Shown here in pieces: positions 50,878 to 59,597 of a stretch of 64,000 nucleotides of DNA. The notes below the pieces were generated by a model. The model had not been told where the DNA came from and ran no database searches. It saw only the letters and a list, made by a program, of their open reading frames with translations. Each line of letters begins with the position of its first letter. Position 1 is the stretch's first letter. Origin of the DNA: Cytobacillus pseudoceanisediminis (lineage in GTDB: Bacteria > Bacillota > Bacilli > Bacillales > Cytobacillaceae); contig NZ_CP097349.1 in NCBI RefSeq assembly GCF_023516215.1, positions 4,368,001 through 4,432,000 of the forward strand. The letters run 5' to 3'. The position numbers were made by a program, and so were the translations under genes.

Positions 50878-52376
50878 TTATTTAATTGAAGCCTTGGATT
50901 GATTCACAGCGAATGAGGCGGCCTGAGTTCCGGCGACTTTGCCATAAACGGCACCGGACATTAAGCCTGATCCGCCTGGATAGTTTTTATAAAAGATTCC
51001 GCCGACCATCTCTCCTGCTGCAAAAAGCCCTGGAATTGGGGTCTGTTCTTTATTTAGTACTTCTCCATCGGTGTTAACATGTAGTCCGCCAAAGGCAAAG
51101 GTAATTCCGCATGTAACCGGGAAGGCATAGAAGGGTCCTTTCTCAGCCCGCAGTGCCCAGTTCGTTTTTTCAGGAGTGATGCCTGATGTTGATTTTCCAT
51201 CTTTGACAGACGGATTATAATCACCATCTTGAACAGCATCATTATATTCTTGAATGGTTTTTAAAAACTGTTCTTTTTCTACAGGGAGCTGCTCCGCTAA
51301 TTCCTGGAGCGTGTCTGCCTGATAAACAGTTGCTTCTTCCAGATTATATTCTTTGCGCAGAAGAGGTCTCACTTGGCTATCAAAGATCTGGTAAGCAACA
51401 TGTCCAGGCTGTTTTAAAATTTCGCGTCCATATTTTGCATAGGTATAGTTCCTGAAGTCGGCGCCTTCATCCACAAAGCGGTACCCCTCTTTATTTAGCA
51501 TGATTCCAAGCGGGTATGAATGCTTCTTGAAGATATCGCCTGGCTTTGTGAAATCACCGACCTTTGGAACATTATAGTCTGTACCAATGGAGTGGCATCC
51601 TGACCATTCACCAAATGTTTCGGCTCCAGCCTCAATCGCCATATTGATTCCGTCACCTGTATTGAATTCTGTGCCCCGGACAGCAGCTGCTTCCACTCAG
51701 GTCCTAAATTCCTGGAGCGCATTTCTTTATTGGCTTCAAAGCTTCCGCAGGCAAGCACGACGCTGTTTGCCTCTACGATAAGTTCTTTCTCTTTTTGCTG
51801 AACGACTGCGCCGGTTATTCTGCTATCTTCGGTTAATAACTTTGTTGCCTGGGCCTCATACCATATGTCAATCCCTGCTTCCTTAGCACGCTGGAAAAGT
51901 GCTTTCATTAAGCCAATTCCTTTTTCCTTAGTTTTAACAGGAAGGCCGCCCCAGAAGTGAATTTTGTCATCCTTTTTAAATGATTGATTATCATAATTCA
52001 GTTCAAATTCGACACCCTGCTCTTTCATCCAAACGATTGTTTCGTAAGACTTAGAAACAAGCTGATTTGCCAGCTCCGGATGGCTCTGGCCTTCAGTCAC
52101 CCTCATTAAATCATTATAATAGTCAGAATCACTGTACTCCGGCATCACAATTTTACCGGCTTCTTCATCTGTCAATGAGGGCATGATTCTTCTAATATCG
52201 CTTAAATCGTTATAAGCAAAACGGATGGCCCCATCTGTAAAATAAGAATTGCCTCCGCGCTTATGTTCAGGACCTTTTTCAAGGATCAGGACGCTTGCCC
52301 CATTCTCCTTTGCCGAAATCGCCGCACATAGTGCCGCATTGCCGGCTCCTACCACTACTACATCATATTTAGCCAT
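50878..52376 (-). CDS. tcuA: FAD-dependent tricarballylate dehydrogenase-like flavoprotein (single-base frameshift)
   Basis: About 499 residues when repaired. N-terminal FAD-binding VVVVGAGNAALCAAISAKEN, then EKGPEHKRGGNSYFTDG, a fumarate reductase/succinate dehydrogenase-type capping domain, and the C-terminal FAD segment GITFAFGGLHVNTDGEV followed by LFAAGEMVGGIFYKNYPGGSG. These fit TcuA, which oxidises tricarballylate to cis-aconitate, better than fumarate reductase. One G is missing at 51693-51694 (plus strand): GPEWKQLL becomes GPEWEAAAVRGTEFNTGDG. GGGAGGTAC precedes the start. Divergent from a LysR gene, as in the Salmonella tcu locus. No tcuB partner is nearby. Substrate is inferred. 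Confidence 0.82.
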
Positions 52377-52456
52377 TTTAAGTACCTCCCGACGAATTTT
52401 TACTATTTATAACTTTATTGTAGGGGGAATGGTAAAATAAATGAAATATTGATATT

Positions 52457-52472
52457 TTATTGTTAACGATAA
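52457..52472. promoter_or_regulatory. Candidate operator in the tcuA-lysR divergent region
   Basis: TTATTGTTAACGATAA, a 16-bp palindrome with one mismatch centred on GTTAAC, lies in the 123-base divergent gap close to the regulator start. It contains a T-N11-A core as expected for LysR proteins. Confidence 0.45.
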
Positions 52473-52499
52473 AAAATTTCTATTTCAATGGAGGCAGAA

Positions 52500-53357
52500 A
52501 TGGACGAAAAAGATTGGCTCATCCTGCAGACAATCCATAAAGAACGGAATATTACGAAAGCTGCGGAACAGTTGTATATCTCGCAGCCTTCATTGACGTA
52601 CAGGATTCAGCAGCTGGAAAAAGAATTTGCTGTAAAAATCCTATCACGAAGAAAGAGAGGAGTGGATTTTACATCTGAAGGGGAATATTTAGTGGAATAT
52701 GCCAATAGGATGATTCATCAGCTAAGGGAAACGAAGGATTTTCTCAGCAGCATGGAGGGTGAGGTAAGAGGAGCATTAAGGCTTGGAGTCTCACAAACGT
52801 ATGCCAGATATAAATTGCCTGAAATACTGGCTGCATTTCTAATTCAATATCCACAGGTAGACCTGAAGTTAAAAACCGGCTTCAGCTATGAAGTAATCCA
52901 AATGGTTCATAAAGAAGAAGCGAATATTGGCATCGTCCGTGATCCTTATGATTGGAAGGGGCCAAAAATTTTAATAGATGAAGAGAGAATCTTCCTTGCT
53001 TCAAACGATAAAATCGATTTAGAACAGCTTCCATATCTGCCGAGAATAGATTATAACACCGATCCATCCTTAAAAAATATTATCGATCTTTGGTGGAAGG
53101 AAAACTTTAACCATCCTCCTACTATTACAATGGAAGTAGATATTATCGATACATGCCGTGAAATGGTTCTGAATGGGCTGGGTTATGGAATCCTGCCGGA
53201 AATTTGCCTTAAAGGCTGCACAGATCTAAACACATGGGAATTGAACTTAAAGGGTGAAACGCTTTACCGGAAAACATGGCTTGTATTTAATGAAAGTTCA
53301 CTGAATCTCTCCGTCTCAAATGCTTTTATTGAATTTATCCGCGGCAGTAAAGCATAA
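52500..53357 (+). CDS. LysR-family transcriptional regulator (TcuR-like position)
   Basis: 285 residues. N-terminal winged helix (LILQTIHKERNITKAAEQLYISQPSLTYRIQQLEKEF read in parts), linker helix, then a substrate-binding domain (EVRGALRLGVSQTYARYKLPEILAAF onward) with the late motif DTCREMVLNGLGYGILPE. ATG 52500 has TGGAGGC 5 bases upstream; ATG 52488 overlaps that site. Transcribed divergently from the tcuA-like gene, so it probably controls it in response to a tricarboxylate. Confidence 0.88.
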   Translation: MDEKDWLILQTIHKERNITKAAEQLYISQPSLTYRIQQLEKEFAVKILSRRKRGVDFTSEGEYLVEYANRMIHQLRETKDFLSSMEGEVRGALRLGVSQTYARYKLPEILAAFLIQYPQVDLKLKTGFSYEVIQMVHKEEANIGIVRDPYDWKGPKILIDEERIFLASNDKIDLEQLPYLPRIDYNTDPSLKNIIDLWWKENFNHPPTITMEVDIIDTCREMVLNGLGYGILPEICLKGCTDLNTWELNLKGETLYRKTWLVFNESSLNLSVSNAFIEFIRGSKA

Positions 53358-53390
53358 ATTGGTTAAATGGCAGTCCGGTTCATTAAGTTG

Positions 53391-53419
53391 TCATAATAGC
53401 TTGTCCATAGCCATAAACA
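53391..53419 (+). promoter_or_regulatory. Sigma-E promoter of spoIID
   Basis: TCATAAT (53391-53397), 14 bases, CATAAACA (53412-53419) fits the sigma-E pattern KMATAWW-N14-CATACANT, 44 bases before the spoIID start. spoIID is a classical sigma-E gene. Confidence 0.7.
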
Positions 53420-53462
53420 TGAAATGAGTTCGAATTATTTATTTGCTATGGAGGCTTAAAAC

Positions 53463-54494
53463 ATGACAAAATTCAAACCTTTCATCGTACTAGCCGCACT
53501 GTTGTTTGCCGTCACGCTTATCGTTCCCGCCCTGCTTGTGATTCCCTTTACAGAAGGAAAAGTCAGCGGGAAACTTGGCGAGGAGCTTAAGACTGAGACG
53601 AAAAAAGAGACAGCGGCAGAAATTCCTCAAGGGCCAGCCATAGAGGTAGGGGTCTACCGCCTTGCACAGAAAAAGCTGGAGACGGTTCCGCTTGAAGAGT
53701 ATATCGTCGGAGTAGTAGCATCGGAAATGCCGGCTGAGTTTGAAGAGGAGGCTTTGAAGGCTCAGGCATTGGCAGCCAGGACATTCATTGTGAAGCAGTT
53801 AATGAATAAAGATAGCGTTGAACTTCCTAAGGGGGCATTAGTTTACGATACAGTAACCCATCAGGTTTATAAAAGTGATGAGGAATTGAGACAGCAATGG
53901 AAACAAGATTATAAGTGGAAAATCGAAAAGGTAAGAGAAGCCGTTACCGAAACGCAAGGCCAGATTCTTACTTTCGACGGCTCACCGATTACAGCCTCCT
54001 TCTTTTCAACAAGCAATGGCTTTACGGAAAATTCCGAAGCTATCTGGCCAAATTCTGTTCCTTACTTAAAAAGTGTAGAAAGCAAATGGGACCTGCATTC
54101 TCCGAAGTTTAACGGCAGAGAGGTATTCACAGTCCAGGATTTTGAAAGGAAATTGGGTGTACAGCTTCCTAATGATAGCACGATTGGCACCGTAACTGAA
54201 CGCACAGCCGGCCAGCGGGTCGCAAAAGTGGATATTAACGGAAAAGTCGTCAGCGGTAAAGACATCCGGGAGAAGCTTGGCCTGAAATCAACAGACTTTA
54301 CCTGGGAACGCAAAGGAGACAATATCATCATCAATACCCAGGGCTACGGCCATGGAGTCGGCATGAGCCAATACGGCGCAAACGGCATGGCAGTTGAAGG
54401 AAAGAGCTACAAAGAAATCGTTGCCCATTATTATAAAGGGGTGGAAATTGCCGCTTCTGACCAGCTGCTGACGAAAGTCACGGCTAAGAAATAA
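53463..54494 (+). CDS. spoIID: Stage II sporulation protein D
   Basis: Membrane-anchored lytic transglycosylase that, with SpoIIM and SpoIIP, drives engulfment. 343 residues: N-terminal transmembrane helix (about 6-28) and a SpoIID domain with the catalytic Glu88 in VVASEMPAEFEEEALKAQAL, FSTSNGFTENSE and the terminal GHGVGMSQYGANGMA. ATG 53463 with ATGGAGGC upstream. Followed by a bidirectional terminator. Confidence 0.96.
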   Translation: MTKFKPFIVLAALLFAVTLIVPALLVIPFTEGKVSGKLGEELKTETKKETAAEIPQGPAIEVGVYRLAQKKLETVPLEEYIVGVVASEMPAEFEEEALKAQALAARTFIVKQLMNKDSVELPKGALVYDTVTHQVYKSDEELRQQWKQDYKWKIEKVREAVTETQGQILTFDGSPITASFFSTSNGFTENSEAIWPNSVPYLKSVESKWDLHSPKFNGREVFTVQDFERKLGVQLPNDSTIGTVTERTAGQRVAKVDINGKVVSGKDIREKLGLKSTDFTWERKGDNIIINTQGYGHGVGMSQYGANGMAVEGKSYKEIVAHYYKGVEIAASDQLLTKVTAKK

Positions 54495-54497
54495 GGA

Positions 54498-54530
54498 AAA
54501 GAGCTGATTCATTGAATCAGCTCTTTCAAT
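54498..54530. terminator. Bidirectional terminator between spoIID and the vanZ-like gene
   Basis: AAAGAGCTGATTCA / TGAATCAGCTCTTT 14-bp perfect stem with flanking A- and T-rich sequence. Confidence 0.9.
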
Positions 54531-54945
54531 TTGCTTTATTAAAAAAACCAAGAAAATTAGCAAGCTTTTTAAACTTCCCATAAAAAAGAGCCCGGCTGAT
54601 CAAATACCAGCACACCAGCACACCGGTAATATCCTTGACAGCGTCAATCACAGTAGCAGACCGATAAGGTACAAACGATTGATGAATTTCATCGAGAATC
54701 CCGTAAAAGCAAGCCAATACGGCCAATAAAATATTTACTCCCGGGGTTAGCTTAAATACTGTTAAAGCAGCTAAAACCAGAAGAACATACAAAATACCAA
54801 ACTCAATCAGATGCATAGATTCTTTTAAAAAACGGTCCACCGCCAGATCCGGCAGCTCCACCACTGCATCTGCCGGCATGCTGGACAGGACCCAAATAAG
54901 CGCCATATAAAGGAAAGGCAGCACCCGTATTATCCACTTAACCAT
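54526..54945 (-). CDS. VanZ-like family membrane protein
   Basis: 139 residues with four transmembrane helices. VanZ motifs: FLYMALIWVLSSMPAD near the N-terminus, HLIEFGILYVLLVLA, and YGILDEIHQSFVPYRSATVIDAVKDITG containing the conserved Asp-Glu and Asp residues. Named for VanZ of teicoplanin resistance, but most homologues are of unknown function. AAGGAG lies about 11 bases before the ATG. Convergent to spoIID. Confidence 0.88.
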   Translation of the reverse strand: MVKWIIRVLPFLYMALIWVLSSMPADAVVELPDLAVDRFLKESMHLIEFGILYVLLVLAALTVFKLTPGVNILLAVLACFYGILDEIHQSFVPYRSATVIDAVKDITGVLVCWYLISRALFYGKFKKLANFLGFFNKAN

Positions 54946-55086
54946 CTATAAGTAACTCCTTATAAATTTTTTCCCAAATCATGCATAATCCGAAAACCTT
55001 TGTCGAAAAATAAGCCCAAAAAATTTTTTTGAGAAATGTATATAATCCTCTCAATCTGTTCAGACTGATTGCTGAGGTGATGATAA

Positions 55087-56052
55087 ATGAGAGAGGAAGA
55101 AAAGAAACGATCTTCTCAAGATTCCAGCTTTAAACGCTTTATGAAGAAGCGGTGGGCATTCCCAGCTATCTACATTGCAAGTGCAGCAATCATTCTAACC
55201 GGTGTTCTTTGGTATCAAACAAGCGACAACGCTACAGACACTGACAGCTACGATTACGAAGCCACTGATATTACCGGCAAAAAGTACGACGAGCCAGCAT
55301 TGGAAGTTAACCGCGCAATGGAAAACTTCGTAATGCCTGTCAAAGATCCAGACTCAGCTGTCATTCAAAAACAATTCTATGACTATGACGGCAAGGCTGA
55401 AGAACAGGAAGCTGCTCTAGTATTTTACAATAACACATACCATCCGAACACAGGTATTGATATTGCTACAAAGGATGGAGAAACTTTTGATGTCCTTGCT
55501 GCATTAAGCGGAAAAGTAACTAAGGTAGAAGAAGATTCACTTTTGGGCAATGTCATTGAAGTGGAGCATGACAAAGGAATTGTAACACAATATCAATCTG
55601 TTACAGAGATGAATGTTAAGGTTGGCGACCAGGTAGAACAAGGTGATGCCCTTGCGAAGGCAGGCGAAAGCTTGTTTAATGAAGAAGCAGGCGTACATGT
55701 ACACTTTGAAATCCGTAAAGACGGAATGCCGGTCAATCCGCTTGATTACTTCAATAAGCCGCTTAGCTCTTTACAGGAGTTAGACACAACTGACAAAGCT
55801 AATGCTGAAGAAAACAGCGGTGCAACTGAAGGAAACGACGAAGCTGCTCCTTCTGAGGACAAGTCAGCTGAAGAGTCTGGCAAAACGGAAGACGAAGGTT
55901 CTGCTGAAGAACCTGCGGATGAAAATGCCGGAAATACGGAAGAAGACGAGTCTGCTGATACAGAAGAAGATCCAGCTGGAACTTCTGAAGACGAAGGTCA
56001 AACTGACGACCAAGTTGAGGAAGACACTGCAACTGAATCAACTGACGCATAA
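55087..56052 (+). CDS. spoIIQ: Stage II sporulation protein Q
   Basis: Forespore membrane protein that zips to mother-cell SpoIIIAH across the septum during engulfment and forms the channel apparatus. 321 residues: cytoplasmic basic N-terminus, transmembrane helix (about 26-45), extracellular LytM/M23 domain (about 110-225) and a long acidic tail (about 232-321) rich in Glu, Asp, Ala and Thr. The LytM first zinc His is replaced (NTGID where active enzymes have HxGxD) although VHVHFE keeps the second pair, so it is non-catalytic as in B. subtilis. The acidic tail is longer than in B. subtilis SpoIIQ (about 283 residues). GAGGTGATG precedes the start. Confidence 0.94.
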   Translation: MREEEKKRSSQDSSFKRFMKKRWAFPAIYIASAAIILTGVLWYQTSDNATDTDSYDYEATDITGKKYDEPALEVNRAMENFVMPVKDPDSAVIQKQFYDYDGKAEEQEAALVFYNNTYHPNTGIDIATKDGETFDVLAALSGKVTKVEEDSLLGNVIEVEHDKGIVTQYQSVTEMNVKVGDQVEQGDALAKAGESLFNEEAGVHVHFEIRKDGMPVNPLDYFNKPLSSLQELDTTDKANAEENSGATEGNDEAAPSEDKSAEESGKTEDEGSAEEPADENAGNTEEDESADTEEDPAGTSEDEGQTDDQVEEDTATESTDA

Positions 56053-56058
56053 TGATAG

Positions 56059-56091
56059 GGAGTCTGCCGAAATGGCGGGCTCTTTTTTTGA
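56059..56091 (+). terminator. Terminator after spoIIQ
   Basis: GAGTCTGCC / GGCGGGCTC stem then TTTTTTT. Confidence 0.85.
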
Positions 56092-56112
56092 CAGAATGTA
56101 TGAATCCTGAAG

Positions 56113-56189
56113 TTTGATAACTGTCTAGTGCAAGCAGCCTGCCCCCTCGATTTGTAGGGGTGGGCAAGGCGCTTCCGCTTTTCTTTTGA
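56113..56189. repeat. Mosaic intergenic repeat element, copy E (short form)
   Basis: CTGTCTAGTGCAAGCAGCCT then GCCCCCTCGATTTGTAGGGG and GGGCAAGGCGCTTCCGCTTT. It looks like a minimal version containing both borders found in copies A and C. Confidence 0.8.
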
Positions 56190-56290
56190 CAGGTACCACC
56201 CGATTTTTGTCGAATCAACATTTTTTAGACAATTCTGCCATTATCCTGTATAATATTTCGGAAAGCGAAGAGTTATACAGGGGGAGAAAT

Positions 56291-56896
56291 ATGAAGAAAC
56301 TTCTATTAACCGGATTTGAACCTTTTCTTGATTTTCCAATCAATCCGACGGAAAAGATTGTAAATGCATTGGATGGCAAAGCTGTTGGAGACTATGAAAT
56401 TATGGGGCACCTTTTGCCGGTGGATTTTAATCTCGCCCCTAAGGAAATAGCAGAGGAAGTAATGGCGAAAAAACCGGATGCAGTGATTTCTCTTGGACTG
56501 GCAGCTGGCCGTACAGCCATCACACCTGAAAGAATCGCGATCAATTGCCAGGACGGGGAGCCGGATAATAGCGGAGTCGCCCCTGAAGACAAACTGATAG
56601 AGGAAAATGGTCCCGATGGCTATTTTTCAACGCTTCCAATCCGCCGGATGGTTAATAGGCTTAAAGAAGCGGGATATCCTTCTGCCATCTCGAACTCAGC
56701 GGGGACTTATTTATGCAATAACGTTATGTACTCTGTGCTTCATCTGCTAAAATCCGCAAACACTGAAGTACCGGCGGGTTTTGTGCATATTCCTGCTTCC
56801 CACGAGCTGGCAGCTGCCAGCAAAAAAGGCATGGCAAGCTGGTCTGATTCAGATTTGCTGGAGGCAATTACTCTTATCATCAAAGAATTGGATTAA
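56291..56896 (+). CDS. pcp: Pyroglutamyl-peptidase I
   Basis: Removes N-terminal pyroglutamate from peptides; cytoplasmic C15 cysteine peptidase. 201 residues, slightly shorter than the usual 215. Catalytic triad: Glu80 in ITPERIAIN, Cys142 in SNSAGTYLCNNVMY and His166 in GFVHIPASHE. The ATG 56291 (MKKLLLTGFEPF) has GGGGAGAA upstream; an in-frame extension to 56186 runs through the repeat and is not coding. Own terminator. Confidence 0.95.
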   Translation: MKKLLLTGFEPFLDFPINPTEKIVNALDGKAVGDYEIMGHLLPVDFNLAPKEIAEEVMAKKPDAVISLGLAAGRTAITPERIAINCQDGEPDNSGVAPEDKLIEENGPDGYFSTLPIRRMVNRLKEAGYPSAISNSAGTYLCNNVMYSVLHLLKSANTEVPAGFVHIPASHELAAASKKGMASWSDSDLLEAITLIIKELD

Positions 56897-56920
56897 AGAG
56901 CCGGACAGGCTCTTTTTTTC
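56895..56920 (+). terminator. Terminator after pcp
   Basis: AAGAGCC / GGCTCTT stem then TTTTTC. Confidence 0.85.
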
Positions 56921-57204
56921 GAAGTTTTTATTATCACTATAGTGTTTTCCTCTAATGCCCTAAAGCCTCCGCCATCCATACTTGCGGACAAAAACCCTTA
57001 AGTATCAATGGGAGCAGTTGGTTCTTTTAAAAAATTTAATATATTTCCAGCATGTACTTGACCTGGAAATGATTTTTGTACATAATGAAGTATGAATTTT
57101 CTTAAAATTAAATGAAGTCAGAAAATAACTCGGATGACTATTTTAAAACTTAAAGCAGAAAGCGGCAAAAAATGACAGCGCTTTCTAAAAAGGAGGGAAC
57201 CAAA

Positions 57205-57387
57205 TTGCTTACGTTAATGTCTATGATGATTATTACAGGTATCTGCCTTTTTCTAGCTTTAAGAAAGAAAAGACCAATCTTCCTGGCAGTTCCATTTCTA
57301 TCAATCTTTGCTTACTTCCTCGTTCAAATCATTCTTGTTCCCGCACCTTTCATGGATACAGTCAAATTTATTTTCAGTTTAAGGTAA
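57205..57387 (+). CDS. Small two-helix membrane protein, function unknown
   Basis: 60 residues: helix 1 MSMMIITGICLFLALRKK, helix 2 FLSIFAYFLVQIILVPAPF, with a basic loop between. TTG 57205 is chosen because AAAAGGAGGG (57188-57197) is 7 bases upstream; ATG 57172 would put that site inside the gene. A hairpin AGAAAGCG / CGCTTTCT (57157-57186) covers the leader. The 308-base gap before it holds no other gene. No family recognised. Confidence 0.55.
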   Translation: MLTLMSMMIITGICLFLALRKKRPIFLAVPFLSIFAYFLVQIILVPAPFMDTVKFIFSLR

Positions 57388-57396
57388 TGGTTTTGT

Positions 57397-57419
57397 CCGG
57401 GTCCGGATAACGGATCCGG
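57397..57419. other. Stable hairpin upstream of the symporter operon
   Basis: CCGGGTCCG / CGGATCCGG around GATAA, without a T-run; lies in the leader of the DUF4212-symporter genes. Confidence 0.5.
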
Positions 57420-57532
57420 TGAAATAGCGGCGATTCAGCTGCAGATAACCGATAAAGGAGTGATTCCTGACAATAAAGTCTGTTAATCAGAATCAAGAGT
57501 GCGAATTTATCATTTTTACCGGGGGTGGAGTT

Positions 57533-57834
57533 TTGAAAAAATTGATAAAAAAGTAGCAGACAGTTATTTCCGCGAAAAGACTCGGAACATGATCATTTAT
57601 TTTGCTATTGGATTTCTTGCCTCTTTTGGCGTGGTCTTTTTTGCAGAACCATTAAGCGATATTTCGATTAACGGATTTCCATTCCATTACTTCATGGGCG
57701 CACAGGGCGCGGTCCTGACCTTTATCATTCTGCTGTTCGTTAATGCCAAAATGGGGGATGCCATTGACCGGAAATATGGAATTGATGAAAACAAAAATGA
57801 ACAGATTAGCTCAGGGAAAGTTCTTGATCATTAA
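57533..57834 (+). CDS. DUF4212 sodium/solute symporter small subunit (single-base frameshift near start)
   Basis: About 100 residues with two helices (about 19-40, MIIYFAIGFLASFGVVFFAE, and 52-74). Family core: KVADSYFREKTRNMIIYFAI and INGFPFHYFMGAQGAVLTFIILLFVNAKMG in parts, typical of the small subunit encoded beside SSS symporters. The proper start appears to be TTG 57533 behind GGGGGTGGAG, reading LKKIDKKVADSYF if one A is added to the run 57536-57541; as written, the frame is open from 57499 with no ribosome site. 93 bases before the large subunit. Confidence 0.82.
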
Positions 57835-57927
57835 TTAATGAAAAATGAGCGGCTGTTCAAGCCGCCGCTATAAATAGAGAAAAAAGGGGCGTCATATAAA
57901 TTTTTTACGGAATAAAGGGGGATGTCT

Positions 57928-59597
57928 TTGGATACACAATTTTTGGTCTCATTATCCATTATTTTAGCTACATTTGCTTTATATATTGGAATAGCCATTT
58001 ATAATAAGGCAAAAGAAACATCGGAGTTCTATGTTGCCGGCCGCGGGGTGCCGCCAGTCTTTAATGGAATGGCGATAGGCGCCGACTGGATGAGTGCCGC
58101 TTCCTTTATCGGGATGGCGGGAACGATCATGCTCCTGGGCTATGACGGTCTTGCCTATATTATGGGCTGGACGGGCGGATATCTGCTCTTAACCTTCCTT
58201 TTGGCACCACAGCTGAGGAAATACGGCCGCTACACGGTTCCTGAATTCATCGGTGACCGGTTTGACAGCCACACAGCCCGTGTGATTGCAGCCCTTTGTA
58301 CGATCATTATCAGCTTCACTTATTCGATTGGCCAGCTTTCCGGTTCAGGAGTGGTTATTGGCCGCCTGTTTGAAATTGATGCGAAGCTTGGAACCATGAT
58401 CGGTGTCGTTCTTATTGCCTTTTATGCTGCATTCGGCGGTATGAAGGGGATTACTTGGACGCAGGTTGCTCAGTATGTCATTTTGATTATCGCATATATC
58501 ATTCCAGTCGTTTTCATGTCCCTTCAAATTACAGGAAACCCGGCCCCATGGCTTTCTTATGGGGAGCTTGTCGGTAAAATGGGTGAACTTGACCGGGAGC
58601 TTGGAATCTCTGAATATTTTGCACCATTTACAAATGGAACAAAGTGGCAGTTCCTGGCTCTTATGTTTACACTGATGGCTGGTACAGCCGGTCTTCCGCA
58701 CGTAATTGTCCGTTTCTATACGGTATCAACGATGAAGGCCGCCCGCTGGTCTGGGGCATGGGCATTGCTGTTCATCGGCTTGCTTTATCTATCTGCACCT
58801 GCATACTCTGCATTCTCCCGTTTCATTTTAATGACACAGGTTGCCGGCAGCAAAATTACAGAACTGCCTGCCTGGACGAAGACATGGGTTGATACAGGCA
58901 AGCTGCAAGTAGCTGATGGTAATGGCGATGGGGTACTGCAATGGAATGAACTCATTATCTCGAACGATATAGTCGTTATGGCGACACCTGAAATTGCCAA
59001 TCTTGGCATGTTTGTCATCGGTCTTGTGGCGGCTGGGGCAATGGCTGCTGCATTATCAACAGCCGGCGGTTTGATGATTGCGATATCTTCTGCCTTTGCC
59101 CACGATATTTTTTACCGGGTGCTAAAACCGAATTCAACTGAAAAGACACGTCTTTCTGTTGCTCGCTGGTCCATTGTAATCGCCACTCTTTTAGCAGGTG
59201 TAATCGCACTTAACCCTCCAGGAGCGATTACGCAAATTGTTGCCTGGGCATTCGCACTCGCGACCGGAACATTCTTCCCTGCGCTCGTTCTGGGGGTCTG
59301 GTGGAAGCGTTCAAACTCACAGGGGTTATTGCCGGCTTGCTGGTCGGATTAGGTGTAACTTTGGCTTACATCTTTGCAGCTAAATATGGCGGCTTCACCA
59401 TCCTGGGTATTATTGATACAGGTGCTGGTGTGTTTGGTGCCGCTGCAGCATTTGCAGCTAATATCATTGTTTCTCTCATGACAGCTGCCCCTTCGCAAAA
59501 AATTCAGGAGGAGGTTATGGATCTTCGCTATCCGGAGCAAATGGTCTACAAAGATGGTGAAGTATGGATGAACGATGATGGATCAAAATCTGTATAA
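57928..59597 (+). CDS. Sodium:solute symporter (SSS family, DUF4212-associated) (single-base frameshift)
   Basis: About 556 residues with 13 helices. SSS signatures: ETSEFYVAGRGVPPVFNGMA, IGADWMSAASFIGMAGTIML, GYLLLTFLLAPQLRKYGRYTVPEF and GLVAAGAMAAALSTAGGLMIA in parts. Related to acetate/ActP-type symporters; the DUF4212-linked group's substrate is generally assumed to be a small carboxylate. One G is missing at 59322-59325: NSQGLLPACW becomes NSQGVIAGLLVGLGVTLAYI and the gene runs on to end DDGSKSV. TTG 57928 is preferred over ATG 57922, which abuts its own ribosome site. Overlaps the next gene by 23 bases. Confidence 0.9.

Noticed and set aside
51495..51640. Alternative C-terminus of the TcuA-like protein after LLSGAQNS
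   Set aside because: It is out-of-frame read-through beyond a missing G; the other frame continues the conserved flavoprotein.
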